Origin: Melanocharis versteri
Lineage: Eukaryota; Chordata; Aves; Passeriformes; Melanocharitidae
Direction of reading: 5' to 3'
Length of the DNA stretch: 64,000 nucleotides
Assembly (NCBI GenBank): GCA_013397845.1
Contig: VZTG01007409.1
Span: 512,339-576,338, forward strand
The stretch's first letter is position 1. Each line of letters starts with the position of its first letter. A program made the position numbers and the translations under genes. Positions 11,561-22,155 of the stretch are shown piece after piece. The notes under the pieces were generated by a model. The model was not told the DNA's origin, made no database searches, and was given only the letters and a program-made list of their open reading frames with translations.

Positions 11561-14500
11561 TTTTAAATGTTCTTAGTAATGTGGCATGACTGCAGAGAAG
11601 AGCAGTACTTTGGCAGCTATGTTAAGAAAACACAGGTACTGTGCCATAACTACATTTTTTTTAAACAACTGCAGGTCAAGAACAGCATTTAGGATTAGTG
11701 GAGAGTAGAAGGTCCATGCTCAGCAGTACTTGTAACATATTTAAGACTGAACTGAACCCTGAGGAGGGTTATGTTTATTTGTGAGTAAGGACTAAGGCTC
11801 TGTATGTGTGTTCATTTCGTTGTATCCAGATATTTTAGTGACTTCACACAGATATTTTCTCAAAAATACCCTCCAAGCCTAAACCCAAAAGTTAAGATTT
11901 TGATTTATCAACAAACCACCAGCAGGCACGATGACTTATATTGATTTTCTATTTTAATGTAATTCAGGAAATGTAAGGAAAACACATTTTTGTCAGTGTT
12001 TTCGTCTTCACTTGTTAGTAAGAACCATGTTAAACCATGGAATCATTAATCCCAATTTTTGCTAGTATATGTCCTAAAGGCATCTGACTCTGAAGATAAT
12101 TTACAGGAAATAATATGGTTAGTGTAAAAGTCCAACTTAAAAGAAGAAAATTACTCTAATAGCAATTGTGGTCTTCCTCAGAGAGTGACTTGACAATATT
12201 TCCATTGAACATGGAGGACTGTATACACAGTCTAAATGTACAGCAACAAAAATTGACAATGAATCTTGGCCAACAATATTCTAGCACTTGAGGGAATGAA
12301 CTTTCCAGCATGCCACGGCTGATGAGTCAGGTTTGGAGTGTGTCACAAAAAAAACCCCCATATTCCATTTCCTAGACTTATATATCATATGACTTTTGAC
12401 ATTGTCCAGTGATGTCCACGACTTCTGCATGAAGCTAGCAGATGTGATACCAGACCTATTGGAGACCACTGGTCTTCCATAACCTCACATCAATCCCAGA
12501 GTCTTGAAGATAGACCAACAGCGAGTTCTGGGTCAGGATTCAGGCATCTACTTTTAGATTTGCATGTTGCTCTCAGCACAGAAGCTACATTTCACTCCAT
12601 TGTAGTTAGTAATGATCTAAAATTAGATGCACTTGTCTCCCTGTACAGGCAACTTGTGCCATTTTAAGTATCACAAGATGTGTCAGTTGATCTCCAGCTG
12701 CTACTCAAGAAAGGCAAGGATCTCTTGAAGATCCTATCTGACAGCTGTCAGACCAAGAAAGCATCTAGAGCTCCTTAACATGTCTCCAATGGCATTTGAT
12801 GGAGTCCATGTAGTCTGGAGGGTTGTTTAGTTAAGGTGCCTACCTCCAGTCTCTCCAGAAACTACTGCATCTAACTCAACCTGAGCACATCGACACAAAG
12901 CAAAAACAGTTTGTCATCTAAAGAAAGGATATCTAGGCAAATGTAGCAAACAAAAGTGGGAGACAGGAATAGTTGTTCTGTCCTCAGCAGAGGAAGAGTA
13001 AAAGGCAATTAGCAGGCAGCCAAGTGACATGATTTGTTGAGCTTCACAGAGGCAGTGTTTGGCAGAGGGAATTTACTGCAGAGTCTTTTCTGCCAGACCT
13101 CATCTAGTTCTCCTGCTGCGGCTGAAGACATTAGACAAAATTGATAGGAATTTGATGTGAAGCAGACAGAAGGGCCACAAGGTTTTTTCTTTCCAAGAAC
13201 TACTTCTGTTGAACACAATAAGAGTTTTATCATAGCTCTTCATGGCTTTCAGCAGGTTCTGGGAGATTTCCCAAGAATTCCCACCGGTATTTAGAAAAAT
13301 ATCTTTGTTCAGATAGCAAATAATGGTCTGATCTTCTTCCTGTGGTCATAAACCTTTGAATAGAGGTGAAGGAGTATCTGTCAATGTGCATGACCTGTAC
13401 AAACTCCCTAGATGTCTTACTGGATATGTGGATTTCCCATGGCTGCAGCTCTTGCACATAATGTAACATACAATATGCTGCTCAGAGCTAGTATTCTCTC
13501 TAATAACTTCAGATTAGAGATATTCCTGGTCAGATGCGGGGAGGATTGCCCTGTCTTGCTAGAATGTCACAAACTGATGGTTGCTCTAACTGTGGCAGGG
13601 CAGACAGATGCTGCTGGTAAATCTCGGGGAAGCTCTTGAGTGGGCACTTAGAATTGCCAGAGGACCACAAATGTGTTAAGGTGAAGCTCAGTTTTCTGGC
13701 TACGCACCATCTTAGGTCTCTTTTCTATTTCTGCCAATAAAGACTCCATGTCACTGATATCTTTCAAAAGGACTTTGGTGAACAGTACAGTGTGGCTTTT
13801 CACTGTGGGTTTGACTAAAATATTATGCCTGTATTTATAGTCATTAGAGAAAGCAATGTATCGTCAAAGGTATGGCAACAGTTAAGGAAAAAGAGGACAT
13901 TTAAAAAATATGTTTCCTACTAAAGGAAAGTAATAATGTGCTCTCTTTCATGTATTAATGGCAGAAGTCTTCAACATAGCAGATGTTCAATATGCAACCA
14001 TGATGCAGTAAGCAGTTTTAAGAAAATAATATTGGGTCACTTCATGTTATTGTACTCATAACCAGTCAAGTAACTTGATCAATTGTCTACAAATAAAGGG
14101 CTACCCGTTGCAAATGAAGTTGGGAGAATTCAAGCCTACAGCTTTCGTTTCACTTTTTAAAGCATTTTCTCATTATAACAGTATTTTACGGTTTCAGAAA
14201 CAAATATTAGCCTCTGTGTTTGGAGTAAAAAGGATCCTCAACACACACAGTGATTCCTGCTTGTAGAGGTGAAGGAATACTTAAATCTGCAGCCAGAAAT
14301 CATCTAGCTCAAACTATAGAAATGGGGCTTAGAGAATACATTTAGAGTCAAGACAGCTGACAGTCTATGAAACAATAAATTCTTCCGCTTCTTAAAATAA
14401 CTACATAGTATTTAAATAGCTTTGATAGCTAAGGATTTGTTTTGTACAGTACTGTAGAAAGTAGCAGTTCTTTTTTTTAGGGGGTGTTGAAACTGGAATA

Positions 14501-14645
14501 TGTTTTTTGTTGGATCAGACTGTAAGAAATGGTTGTGCCAGTTGTATGAAACAAAAGGTCATCAGTTTGTATTAGGAGAAATTTCTGGGTGTAGAACCTT
14601 TCTGTTAAGAGTAAAGCTGGCAGAATTTATCTTTCAAGTGAATGA

Positions 14646-14670
14646 ATCACTGATGTTTGTCATCAGTGAT
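14646..14670. repeat. Perfect 10-bp inverted repeat with 5-nt loop
   Basis: The arm atcactgatg (14646-14655) is exactly complementary to catcagtgat (14661-14670), separated by tttgt. Pairing does not extend beyond the arms, so it is too short for a microRNA hairpin. It could be a paired binding site, since tgat/atca half-sites face each other, or chance. Confidence 0.6.
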
Positions 14671-15883
14671 AATCAGCAGAAACAATGTGATGAGAAGATG
14701 TCATTTTCTGTGGTGAAACAACCTTCCCAAATTTTTTTTTCACAGATCTGTAGAGAATTCCACTTTGACAAAGGATATGGTTTTCGCTGCTGAAACAATG
14801 TCCTTCCTTTCATTTTGCATTCTTAAAAATAAATTCTTAAACTAAAATTGAACCCCATTTAGGCCTTTATTTTCTAAAGAGATCCCAAAAATCTTTCTTT
14901 GAAAACTAAATAGATTATAGGATTTTCTGACTACTGAATACATACGATTTTGCCAGTGATCAACCTGTGGGAAAACAAGTGTTGCTGTTGTTATAATTTT
15001 AAGATTAGTGTAGAAATAGTGTAGTTCCCCAGTAGGTAACACTGACTTTTAGGGTGGACCAGATTCCTCCACTCTGATTAATTGTTATTTGCCTCTCTGT
15101 AAATTGTCTTATTTATCTGGCTACAGTCAGACAGTGTGAATAAGCTCTCAAAAAATCCATTAAAATGATGAACTTAAGTTTAAGAAGCATGGCTCATTTT
15201 CATTCGGACTTTTATTTACATATTACGAAGCTATTTTAAAATACTGGCATTTTACCCATCAATTAATTAAAAAAAAATGCGGCCACAGTCATGTGCTCAT
15301 AATAGTTCAAACATTCACAAAATAATGTGTGAAATGAGTTTTTAAGATCCTCCTCCAAGAAATGAGACTTTGAAGAAAGGCCACTTTTCTAGGGACTTTT
15401 GTCACCCAGATATGACTCAGTAATCTGCATGGAAAAATATTTCTGAGAACTCAAATAACCCTAGAACTAAAACTAATAAAGCCATTAAAATTAGGGCCAA
15501 TTAAGATTTATGCAAGTGGCATAGGGATTCTAGCCTGGTATTATTAAGTAAATCAGCCTATTAGGATGGGGACTTTTTTCCCATATGATCTGTTTGAAAT
15601 TCTATATTGTCAAAATCCGCAAGGGTAATGGCACTATGATGTATTATGCCATCTCAAATGTGTTTTGGCTCCTGCTTGAAAATAATAACCAGATAAATAC
15701 ATTCCTGGAAATTGACTGGGGTATTGTAATTTCTACTTTGCTGGTTTGAAATACACGTAAAATACTTTTAAATTCCTAAAATTTGTACATTATTCTTGAG
15801 AATTTAGTCAGTAAAGACACCTTAAAAATAGAAGGTTGCTGAGACTGCAGTCATTTTACTTTTTAAAAATATTTTGTATTTAA

Positions 15884-15933
15884 ATTTTAATAAAAGGAAA
15901 TCATTATTATTTTAATAAAAGGAAACCATTATT
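15884..15933. repeat. 25-bp tandem duplication
   Basis: Two adjacent 25-bp units (15884-15908 and 15909-15933) begin attttaataaaagg and differ at one position only (a T/C transition at unit position 18). The near identity points to a recent slippage or duplication event in an AT-rich context. Confidence 0.85.
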
Positions 15934-18900
15934 ATAGGGAAAAAATTGCAAATATGGACTTACCAGTTCTGTTAGTCATTATAGTCACATAATCCTTTCT
16001 TTTTAAAATGAAATAGCTTTAAACTAGATAGTTTCTAATGCATTTCTGTTCCACATATTACATTACCTATATATGAAAAAGTCAATTTGTAAATGCGTGT
16101 TCTTATAAAATAACCAGAAGAAATAAAATTGTTATGATTGATCTGAAATAATTGATTACAGTATGACAGCTTTCTTATTCTTAATTATAAAACACAATTA
16201 CATTTTTGTGCTTTCATACCTGAACATTACAAAAGCTGAGAGAACTATTTCTGTTCTACTTCTGATTAGATCAGCAATGCCACTTCTTCAGGTCTTATCA
16301 AATTGGTTTTGATAATAATTACTTGGGAAGTGTTTGATCTCAATGATGAATACTTGATTAGTTTTTCATGAAATCATTCAACCACACCACTCAACACTAC
16401 TCATGTGAGACCTTGTTGATTTAGCTGTTCGAAAGAACACATTCTTTCTCACTGCAGTTATGGGATGTCAGTCTTTGGGGAAAAGAGGGTGGAAAAAGGG
16501 CAAGTTTATGGGTAATGATATTGCAGCAGCAGATATTTAAGGTTTGCTAATTCTCTTCTCAATTATGTTCATTCTCTGCCTCGTCACACTGCCTGCTACA
16601 TGGCGACAGAATCAATCTTAGCAGTGGAATAAATTTTTCCTCTTTCAAAAAAGGGTTTCATGACACCATTGTCATCTTTGAAACCCTTGGAGGGTTTTGC
16701 CCTGATGAATAATTTTTCATATGTGGAATGTTTATGTGATTTTCACGGAGTGATAACCCCGCTACCACCTAACTTTGATGCATTGAGATTGCTGCTTTTC
16801 CCTACTAAAGTGCTTTTACACACCACCTCCTACAAATTGACTTCAGAGTTAGAAATAGAAGATTCAACAAAACTTCAACTCTCCATGGAAAAAAAGGATC
16901 TTGTAGAGAAATTTATACATTGGGCACAATCTGCTTTAATTATTTAAACAGGAGCTTTTGCCAAATAAGAGTTGTAGGCATTTTTGCCTTTTCATTTTTC
17001 TTTTACTTTATGCAGTTAGAATCATTTATCCAAAGCTGACCATATATCCATACTTTAAAATTAATATTTTTTAACCAAGTTATTTTTAGGGATTGGTCAG
17101 CTAACTTATACTTGGAGTCAATAGCATTGTCTGCATAAGTTAAAACTGCTCACATAAGGACACACTCAATGGATTAGTCTCCGAGTTATAGGGAAAAAAT
17201 TCTATAGCCCAGGTACTTATGGTTGAGTATCTGCACAAGAAGACATTTTCAGAACAATGTCCTTACTTGTCAGTTATCAAATAGCAAGGAAAAGCTTTTT
17301 ATCTAAAGAGGAGTTAAAGCCAGGCTAATTAAGGAGGAAAATTTCCAAGGAGACAATATTTTCTCTAATGATTTTCTTTTTAAAGTTGCTAATAGGATTA
17401 TGACAGTTTTAACAATCAGAAAATACAATGCATTCCAAATGTTTCCTTTGTTAATTATAAGATCTCTGGAAATTGCCTAGATCTTTAAAACTTAATGTTT
17501 CACTAATAAGCTTAGATCCCTTTAGGTTGTTGTTTTTGGGGTTTATTTTATTTTGGTTTTAATATCTACTGTTGTTTTGGTGGCAATAAATTTGTCTTTG
17601 AAGATCCAATTTAAGCAGGCTCTTCTCCAGGAGACTCAGACTGCTTAAAAAGAAAATAATGTTCCAGGACTATAATTATTTTGGTTATTGTGTCACCACG
17701 TTAATGTTGTACTGGAAGAAATGTTCATCTGAAGATTTCATTGTTTTGAATTAAGTCTAAAGCAGAAAGGAGAGCAGTCAGTCTGCTGAGTGGAAAAATG
17801 AAACATCTCTCTTTAACTGGTGAAGAGCAGTTTGAATGCAGTTACCTCCAGATATAACATGAATTCAGCAGTTTTTATTTAACTGTTGTGCACTGTCAAA
17901 GTACTTGTCATCCTAGGATATCATCTTTATGTCGTAGCTGTTGGCCAGCATTTCTGAAGAACTCGGCTCCCAGTTAGAAGGCGAAATGAACAGAAAGATT
18001 TTCATAGAGGCTTATTACTCTGCAGCTCCCATTGAAAACAAAGGAAGCTACTAGGTGCCAATTCCTTTGACAAGTCTGTCTTCCTTGTTATCCCTTTTAG
18101 GAAGACCTGCAGCTGAGGTTTTCAAAGGAACCTAAAGGATTAGGTGTCCAGCTCCCAGGAAGTGGCTATACAAGGGGAAGACCTAACCCAGTAACTCTGA
18201 GAAGCCCAGCCCAGGACCTTAGCTCTTAACATGCTGAACCAGAGCAAATATCCACAGCTGAGAAAAGGCCCAAGCCCGAGGGGTGTCAGAACCAAGAAGT
18301 AGCTCGTGAATCCTGTGCTACAAATAAAACAGGCCATCCAAGAGCAGAAAAGCAATTACTCCTCACGTTTTTCACTGAAATCAATTCATTTGAAGTTACA
18401 ACATGCAGGCTCCTGTTAAAGGCAGGTGCGCCAGTTACCCATGCAAACTACTAATACTCCTGTTGTCTTCAAATCTGCATGCATAGCAAAAAAGGAGGAA
18501 AATGAGAAAAGACTCTGGAATAGCATAGGGATTCCTACCACATTGTTCCCGTTATCGGTAAAATCCTTACTGACCTCTCACTTAATCCTTCTCTCATTAT
18601 TCCCTTCAATAGGAAGCATGCATTCTGGACAACAATAAAAAAAATCTATAGTGTACTACCATTTCTGTCATTTGCAGCTAATGAATGCTTTTAAGTATTG
18701 ACTAGCAACTGGTCTGATAATGACAATGACTCCGCCGATTTAGAGCAATAAATCCAAAGACTTGGCAGGCTTCTATTAGTATAATAAGCTCAAACATTCA
18801 TTCAGGAAGATCAAGAAAATGGGCAGTAGACTCTTGAATATTAGAGATTCTCATGTTTCTTTCCTTTTGGTAACACCATCTGCCTGGAAAAAACATTATT

Positions 18901-19763
18901 TCACAGTGTTTCATGTGTAAATTTAAGTGACAGGTAAGGTAACTCAGGATTTTTTTCTTTTGCTGTAGCTAAGAGAGTGGGTCAATTACAACAAATATGA
19001 TTACTGCAGGGTTATGAGAGCCCACACTAACAGCATCTATTAAGAAAGGTTTGGGGGGTTAAATGGCTGTGTTCAATATCTACTGTGGACAACAGCTATT
19101 ACCAGTGGTTCCAGATACTATCAGAAATGTATGTTTGATATTCCTCATAACAAACAGACTTCTCTGTGTTTTATTACTGGATGAAAGGCTTAAAAGAGTT
19201 CAGATAAACAACAGTGATATGCTTGTCTTCATCAGTGATGTAGGAGTAAAGATAATTCATCAGGCATTCCTCATCTGGTTTATACAGATTTATTTTTCTC
19301 ATTCAGGGAGAATATATTAATAATTATTTATTGTAATTATTACATGTACTTGAATTAAAGGAAATAATAATTACTTAGGTTTCATCAGATCACTGTGCAG
19401 ATACTGTTTTTTAAAAAATCTAAATAAAGTAAGAAGTAATCTTGCTGGATAAAATGAAACAAACAAGCCAGTCAGAAAAATTATAAGAAAAATCTGTCCT
19501 GTTGGCACTTTAGTCCAATCTGTAAATTACCCTCAGAATCAATGTTGCAAACTAGCTTTGGGTGGGATCCCTCTTGCATATCTGCAGTATATTCCCTTTT
19601 TTTTGTCAGAGGTCTTGTATCAAGTGGCAGAAAAGCCTTTCCCACCCAAGGCAAGGCAAAAGCACTGTCAGGCCATGTAGAGACAGCAAGAATTAAATGG
19701 TCCCAGCAGATAAGCTCCACCATGCAGGGCAAAGGGGCTGGTAACACATTTCTCTGCAGTTCT

Positions 19764-19856
19764 AGAGTCACAGAATTGTTTGGGTTGGAAGGGGCCTTAA
19801 AGATCATCTATTCCAACACCCCAGCCATGGGCAGAGGCACCTTCCACAAGACCAGG
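19764..19856 (-). mobile_element. CR1 LINE 3'-end stub, antisense
   Basis: About 93 bp carrying the strongest CR1 3'-end signature on the reverse strand: agaattgtttgggttggaa, ggggccttaaagatcatct, then attccaacaccccagccatg and ggcagaggcacctt. It is extremely 5'-truncated and contains no coding remnant. The landmarks match the consensus more closely than in the copies at 3.1 and 6.8 kb, so it is younger than those. Confidence 0.85.
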
Positions 19857-20949
19857 TAAATGTCACACGATCCAAGGAGCATCCAGTACTAACCTGTGAT
19901 AAGCTGCAAGGGGGAAATAGCTTCTGATGAAGCTATTGGCCAAGTCCACTCTTTCATTGCTGTGTCTTTAGTATACTTTGCATTTACAGCTGAGTTTTGG
20001 CAAACAGAGGCTTGTTTAGAGCTGCATGGAAGGGACAGAGGCTTGCAGCTCAGGCACTGAAGCATCTGGGTGGCAGATGCTTCCACAAAATATATTTCTG
20101 CAAGTATTGTAGCAGCTGTAGACCATAACTGTATGAAGTGCAGGAAAATGCGGTTAATGCCAGAGTTCCCATGACAGTTTGCATACAAATTTGTGGCTGG
20201 AGGTGGATTCATTAATAAAGTCAATACAGAGTTTGTGTCAGTTCCACCAAAGCAGATAGCCATAGGAGAATCTGTCTAACTTAGTACTTCAGCTGATGTA
20301 TTTAATTTGCTGATTTATTTAGTAATAATGGGTGGATTTATTGTGTTTGAAAATGGGAAGTGCTCTGCAGTGTGAAACATCCTGCTGGTAGAGATCTGGA
20401 AGCATATTGCAAGGTTGATGGCAATGACAGAAGCAGCAGAAAGTTCATAGGTCACTATAACAGAAATAAAAGTAAAGTGCACTTATTCCCACATATTAAT
20501 TTACTATTATTTTGTGATCTTGCTGCCATGCTTGGTCCTTGAGAAATGCTTATTACAGTCAGTGTAGTGAATTTCAATCACATTGGCTCCTGAATCTGAT
20601 CAGCAGCCTAGTGAGGAGGGAGGAGCCTAGTGAGGAGGAGGGAGTTATGGGTAAAGATTTAGGTATTTTCTGCCCTACATGCTTGTCACTTGATCAAAAC
20701 TTTATTTCAGCAAAATATCTAACATTATTTGTCAAGGTAAGTGGATGTTTGTGGTCTGTGGTAAAAATAACGAGAGAAACATTAAGTGGGCAGTATTTAA
20801 ATTCTTCTGACACCATTGTAAATTGCAAAATGGTGTAAGAAAAACCAGTTTAGGGTTCAGTATACCAACAGCCCAAAGCAAATGAGAGTTTGATGTCCTC
20901 ATGGTCCATCACACAGATGCACCTCACTCCAAGTAGCCAGTAGAAATGG
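19857..20949. other. Non-coding interval between CR1 stub and LTR
   Basis: No supported gene. Two weak frames (19889-20263 minus, 20539-20838 plus) have no recognisable domain and no convincing splice or start context. A short imperfect duplication of a gcctagtgaggagg motif lies at about 20607-20642. Confidence 0.5.
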
Positions 20950-20954
20950 ATGAC
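20950..20954. repeat. Left target-site duplication of the solo LTR (ATGAC)
   Basis: The five bases atgac directly before the TG end of the LTR are repeated exactly after its CA end at 22151-22155. A 5-bp duplication is the usual length for ERVL-type integrases, and it proves the two LTR ends. Confidence 0.9.
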
Positions 20955-21122
20955 TGTTGTGGTTTGACGCTGGCCCAATGCCAGGCACCCACAAAAGCCA
21001 CTTGCTCACCCTTCCCTACCACAGCTGGGCAGAGGAGAAAAAAAATTAAAGGGTTCATGAGTTGAGATAAGGACTGGGAGAAAACACTTCAAGGGCAAAA
21101 CAGGGTCACTTAAAGGAGTGAA

Positions 21123-21128
21123 TTTATT
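21123..21128 (-). terminator. Candidate LTR polyadenylation signal AATAAA
   Basis: tttatt on the plus strand reads AATAAA on the minus strand, in the last sixth of the minus-oriented LTR. This is where the R/U5 boundary of a long avian LTR could lie. It is only a hexamer match, but its position agrees with the promoter signals at the other end. Confidence 0.45.
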
Positions 21129-21595
21129 ACTAAGAGAGTCAGAGGAGGATAATGGGAAGTAAAATAAGCCCTTAAAAACACCTTTTTTTCCCCCAACCCC
21201 TCCCTCCTTCCCACTGACAGCACAAGGAGACAGGACATGGGGGTTTGGTCAGTTCATCACCCAAGGATTTTCTTCTGCTGCTCTGGGAGAGGAGTCCTTC
21301 CCCTGTGGGACCATGGGGTCCCTCCCACAGGAGACAGTTCTCTGTGAACTTCTCTGGCATGGCTCCAAATCTCACGAGCAGCAGTCCCACCAAAACTACT
21401 GCAACATGCATCTCTCCCATGGGCAGACAGTCCTCCCAAAACTGCTGCAGCATGGTTCACTCTTCCACGGGGTGCAGTCCTCCAAGGACAGGCTGATCCA
21501 GCCTGGAAGCAGGGCCTTTTCTCTCCACCAGGTCTTCCACTGGATCACAGCCTCCTCCAGGCATCCACCCGCTCCGGCATGGGCACCTCTCCCAC

Positions 21596-21755
21596 GGGCT
21601 GCGGGTGGATCTCTGCATTCCCCATAGATCCTCACAGGCTGCAGGTGGATCTCTGCATCCCCCGTGGATCCCCATGGGCTGTGGGTGGATCTCTGCATCC
21701 CCCGTGGATCCCCACGGGCTGCGGGTGGATCTCTGCATCCCCCGTGGATCCCCAT
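21596..21755. repeat. Four tandem copies of a 40-bp unit inside the LTR
   Basis: Units start at 21596, 21636, 21676 and 21716 and share ggctgcgggtggatctctgc followed by a cccccgtggatcccca block. The last three copies differ from one another at only a few positions; the first is more diverged. A fifth partial unit begins at 21756 (gggccgcaggg) and decays. The unit length is not a multiple of three, so the apparent repeats in translated frames are incidental. Confidence 0.9.
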
Positions 21756-21960
21756 GGGCCGCAGGGGCACAGCTGCTTCACCATGGTACTCACCACGGCC
21801 TGCAGAGGAATCTTGGCTCCAGTGCCTGGAGCACCTCCTGCCCCTCCTCCTCCACTGACCTTGGTGTCTCCATGTTGTTTCCCTCACATGTTCTCACCAC
21901 CTCCTCCTCTTTTTCTGACTAGAAGAAAAAAGCTGTGCATACTTTGTTTTGATTTTCTTC

Positions 21961-22052
21961 TTAAATATGTTATCACAGAGGCATTACCAACCTTTCTAAC
22001 TGGCCCAGCTTTGGCCAGCAGCATGTCCATCTTCAGAGCCATCAGGGATTGG
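21961..22052 (-). promoter_or_regulatory. Candidate LTR promoter (CCAAT box and TATA-like box)
   Basis: On the minus strand a CCAAT pentamer (22052-22048) precedes an atatttaa box (21968-21961) by about 80 nt, roughly 100-190 nt inside the minus-oriented LTR. This is the usual spacing for U3 promoters. Whether it is still active cannot be read from sequence. Confidence 0.5.
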
Positions 22053-22150
22053 CTCCACTGGACATGGTGGGAGCTCCTAGAAGCTTCTCACAGAAGCCAC
22101 CTCTGTGTCCCTCCTGCTACCAAAAAAACAGGCTGTGCCAAACTAATACA

Positions 22151-22155
22151 ATGAC
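22151..22155. repeat. Right target-site duplication of the solo LTR (ATGAC)
   Basis: Exact repeat of the five bases at 20950-20954, directly after the CA end of the LTR. Confidence 0.9.

Larger units (their letters stand above)
7186..19763. other. Long non-coding stretch, no supported gene
   Basis: About 12.6 kb without a recognisable gene. The frames of 90-140 codons inside it (11161-11589, 14500-14793 and 16660-16947 plus) show no known domain. 12200-13700 has less extreme base composition and several half-open minus-strand frames (12281-12469, 13009-13233, 13230-13469) that could be the worn remains of an unidentified element. I could not name it. Small structural features at 11.2, 14.65 and 15.9 kb are listed separately. 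Confidence 0.5.
20955..22150 (-). mobile_element. Solo LTR of an ERVL-type endogenous retrovirus
   Basis: A 1196-bp element begins tgttgtggtttgac and ends aactaataca on the plus strand, so it has the TG...CA ends of an LTR. It is flanked by a perfect 5-bp duplication, atgac. Orientation is read from signals on the minus strand: a CCAAT box (22052-22048), then about 80 nt downstream a TATA-like atatttaa (21968-21961), and an AATAAA polyadenylation signal (21128-21123) about 170 nt before the far end. No primer-binding site, gag, pol or env follows on either side, so the internal part was lost by recombination between the two LTRs. A 40-bp tandem array lies inside. From memory, the sequence around the minus-strand start and the 'agaagccac' and 'ttatcacagaggc' blocks resembles an LTR family abundant in songbirds; a family name is not claimed. 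The open frames here (for example 21396-21887 minus, 21579-22154 plus) are by-products of the GC-rich tandem repeats. Confidence 0.9.

Noticed and set aside
11161..11589. 142-codon plus-strand frame
   Set aside because: The translation is almost only Ser, Phe, Leu and Pro from a pyrimidine-rich tract, and an overlapping frame is also open. No domain, splice context or upstream exon.
21396..22154. Open frames of 93 to 191 codons with repeated Asp/Pro/His/Gly or Gln/Arg/Ser/Thr motifs on both strands
   Set aside because: They lie entirely in the GC-rich tandem repeats of the solo LTR. The repeat unit of 40 bp is not a multiple of three, and both strands are open together, so these are composition artefacts.
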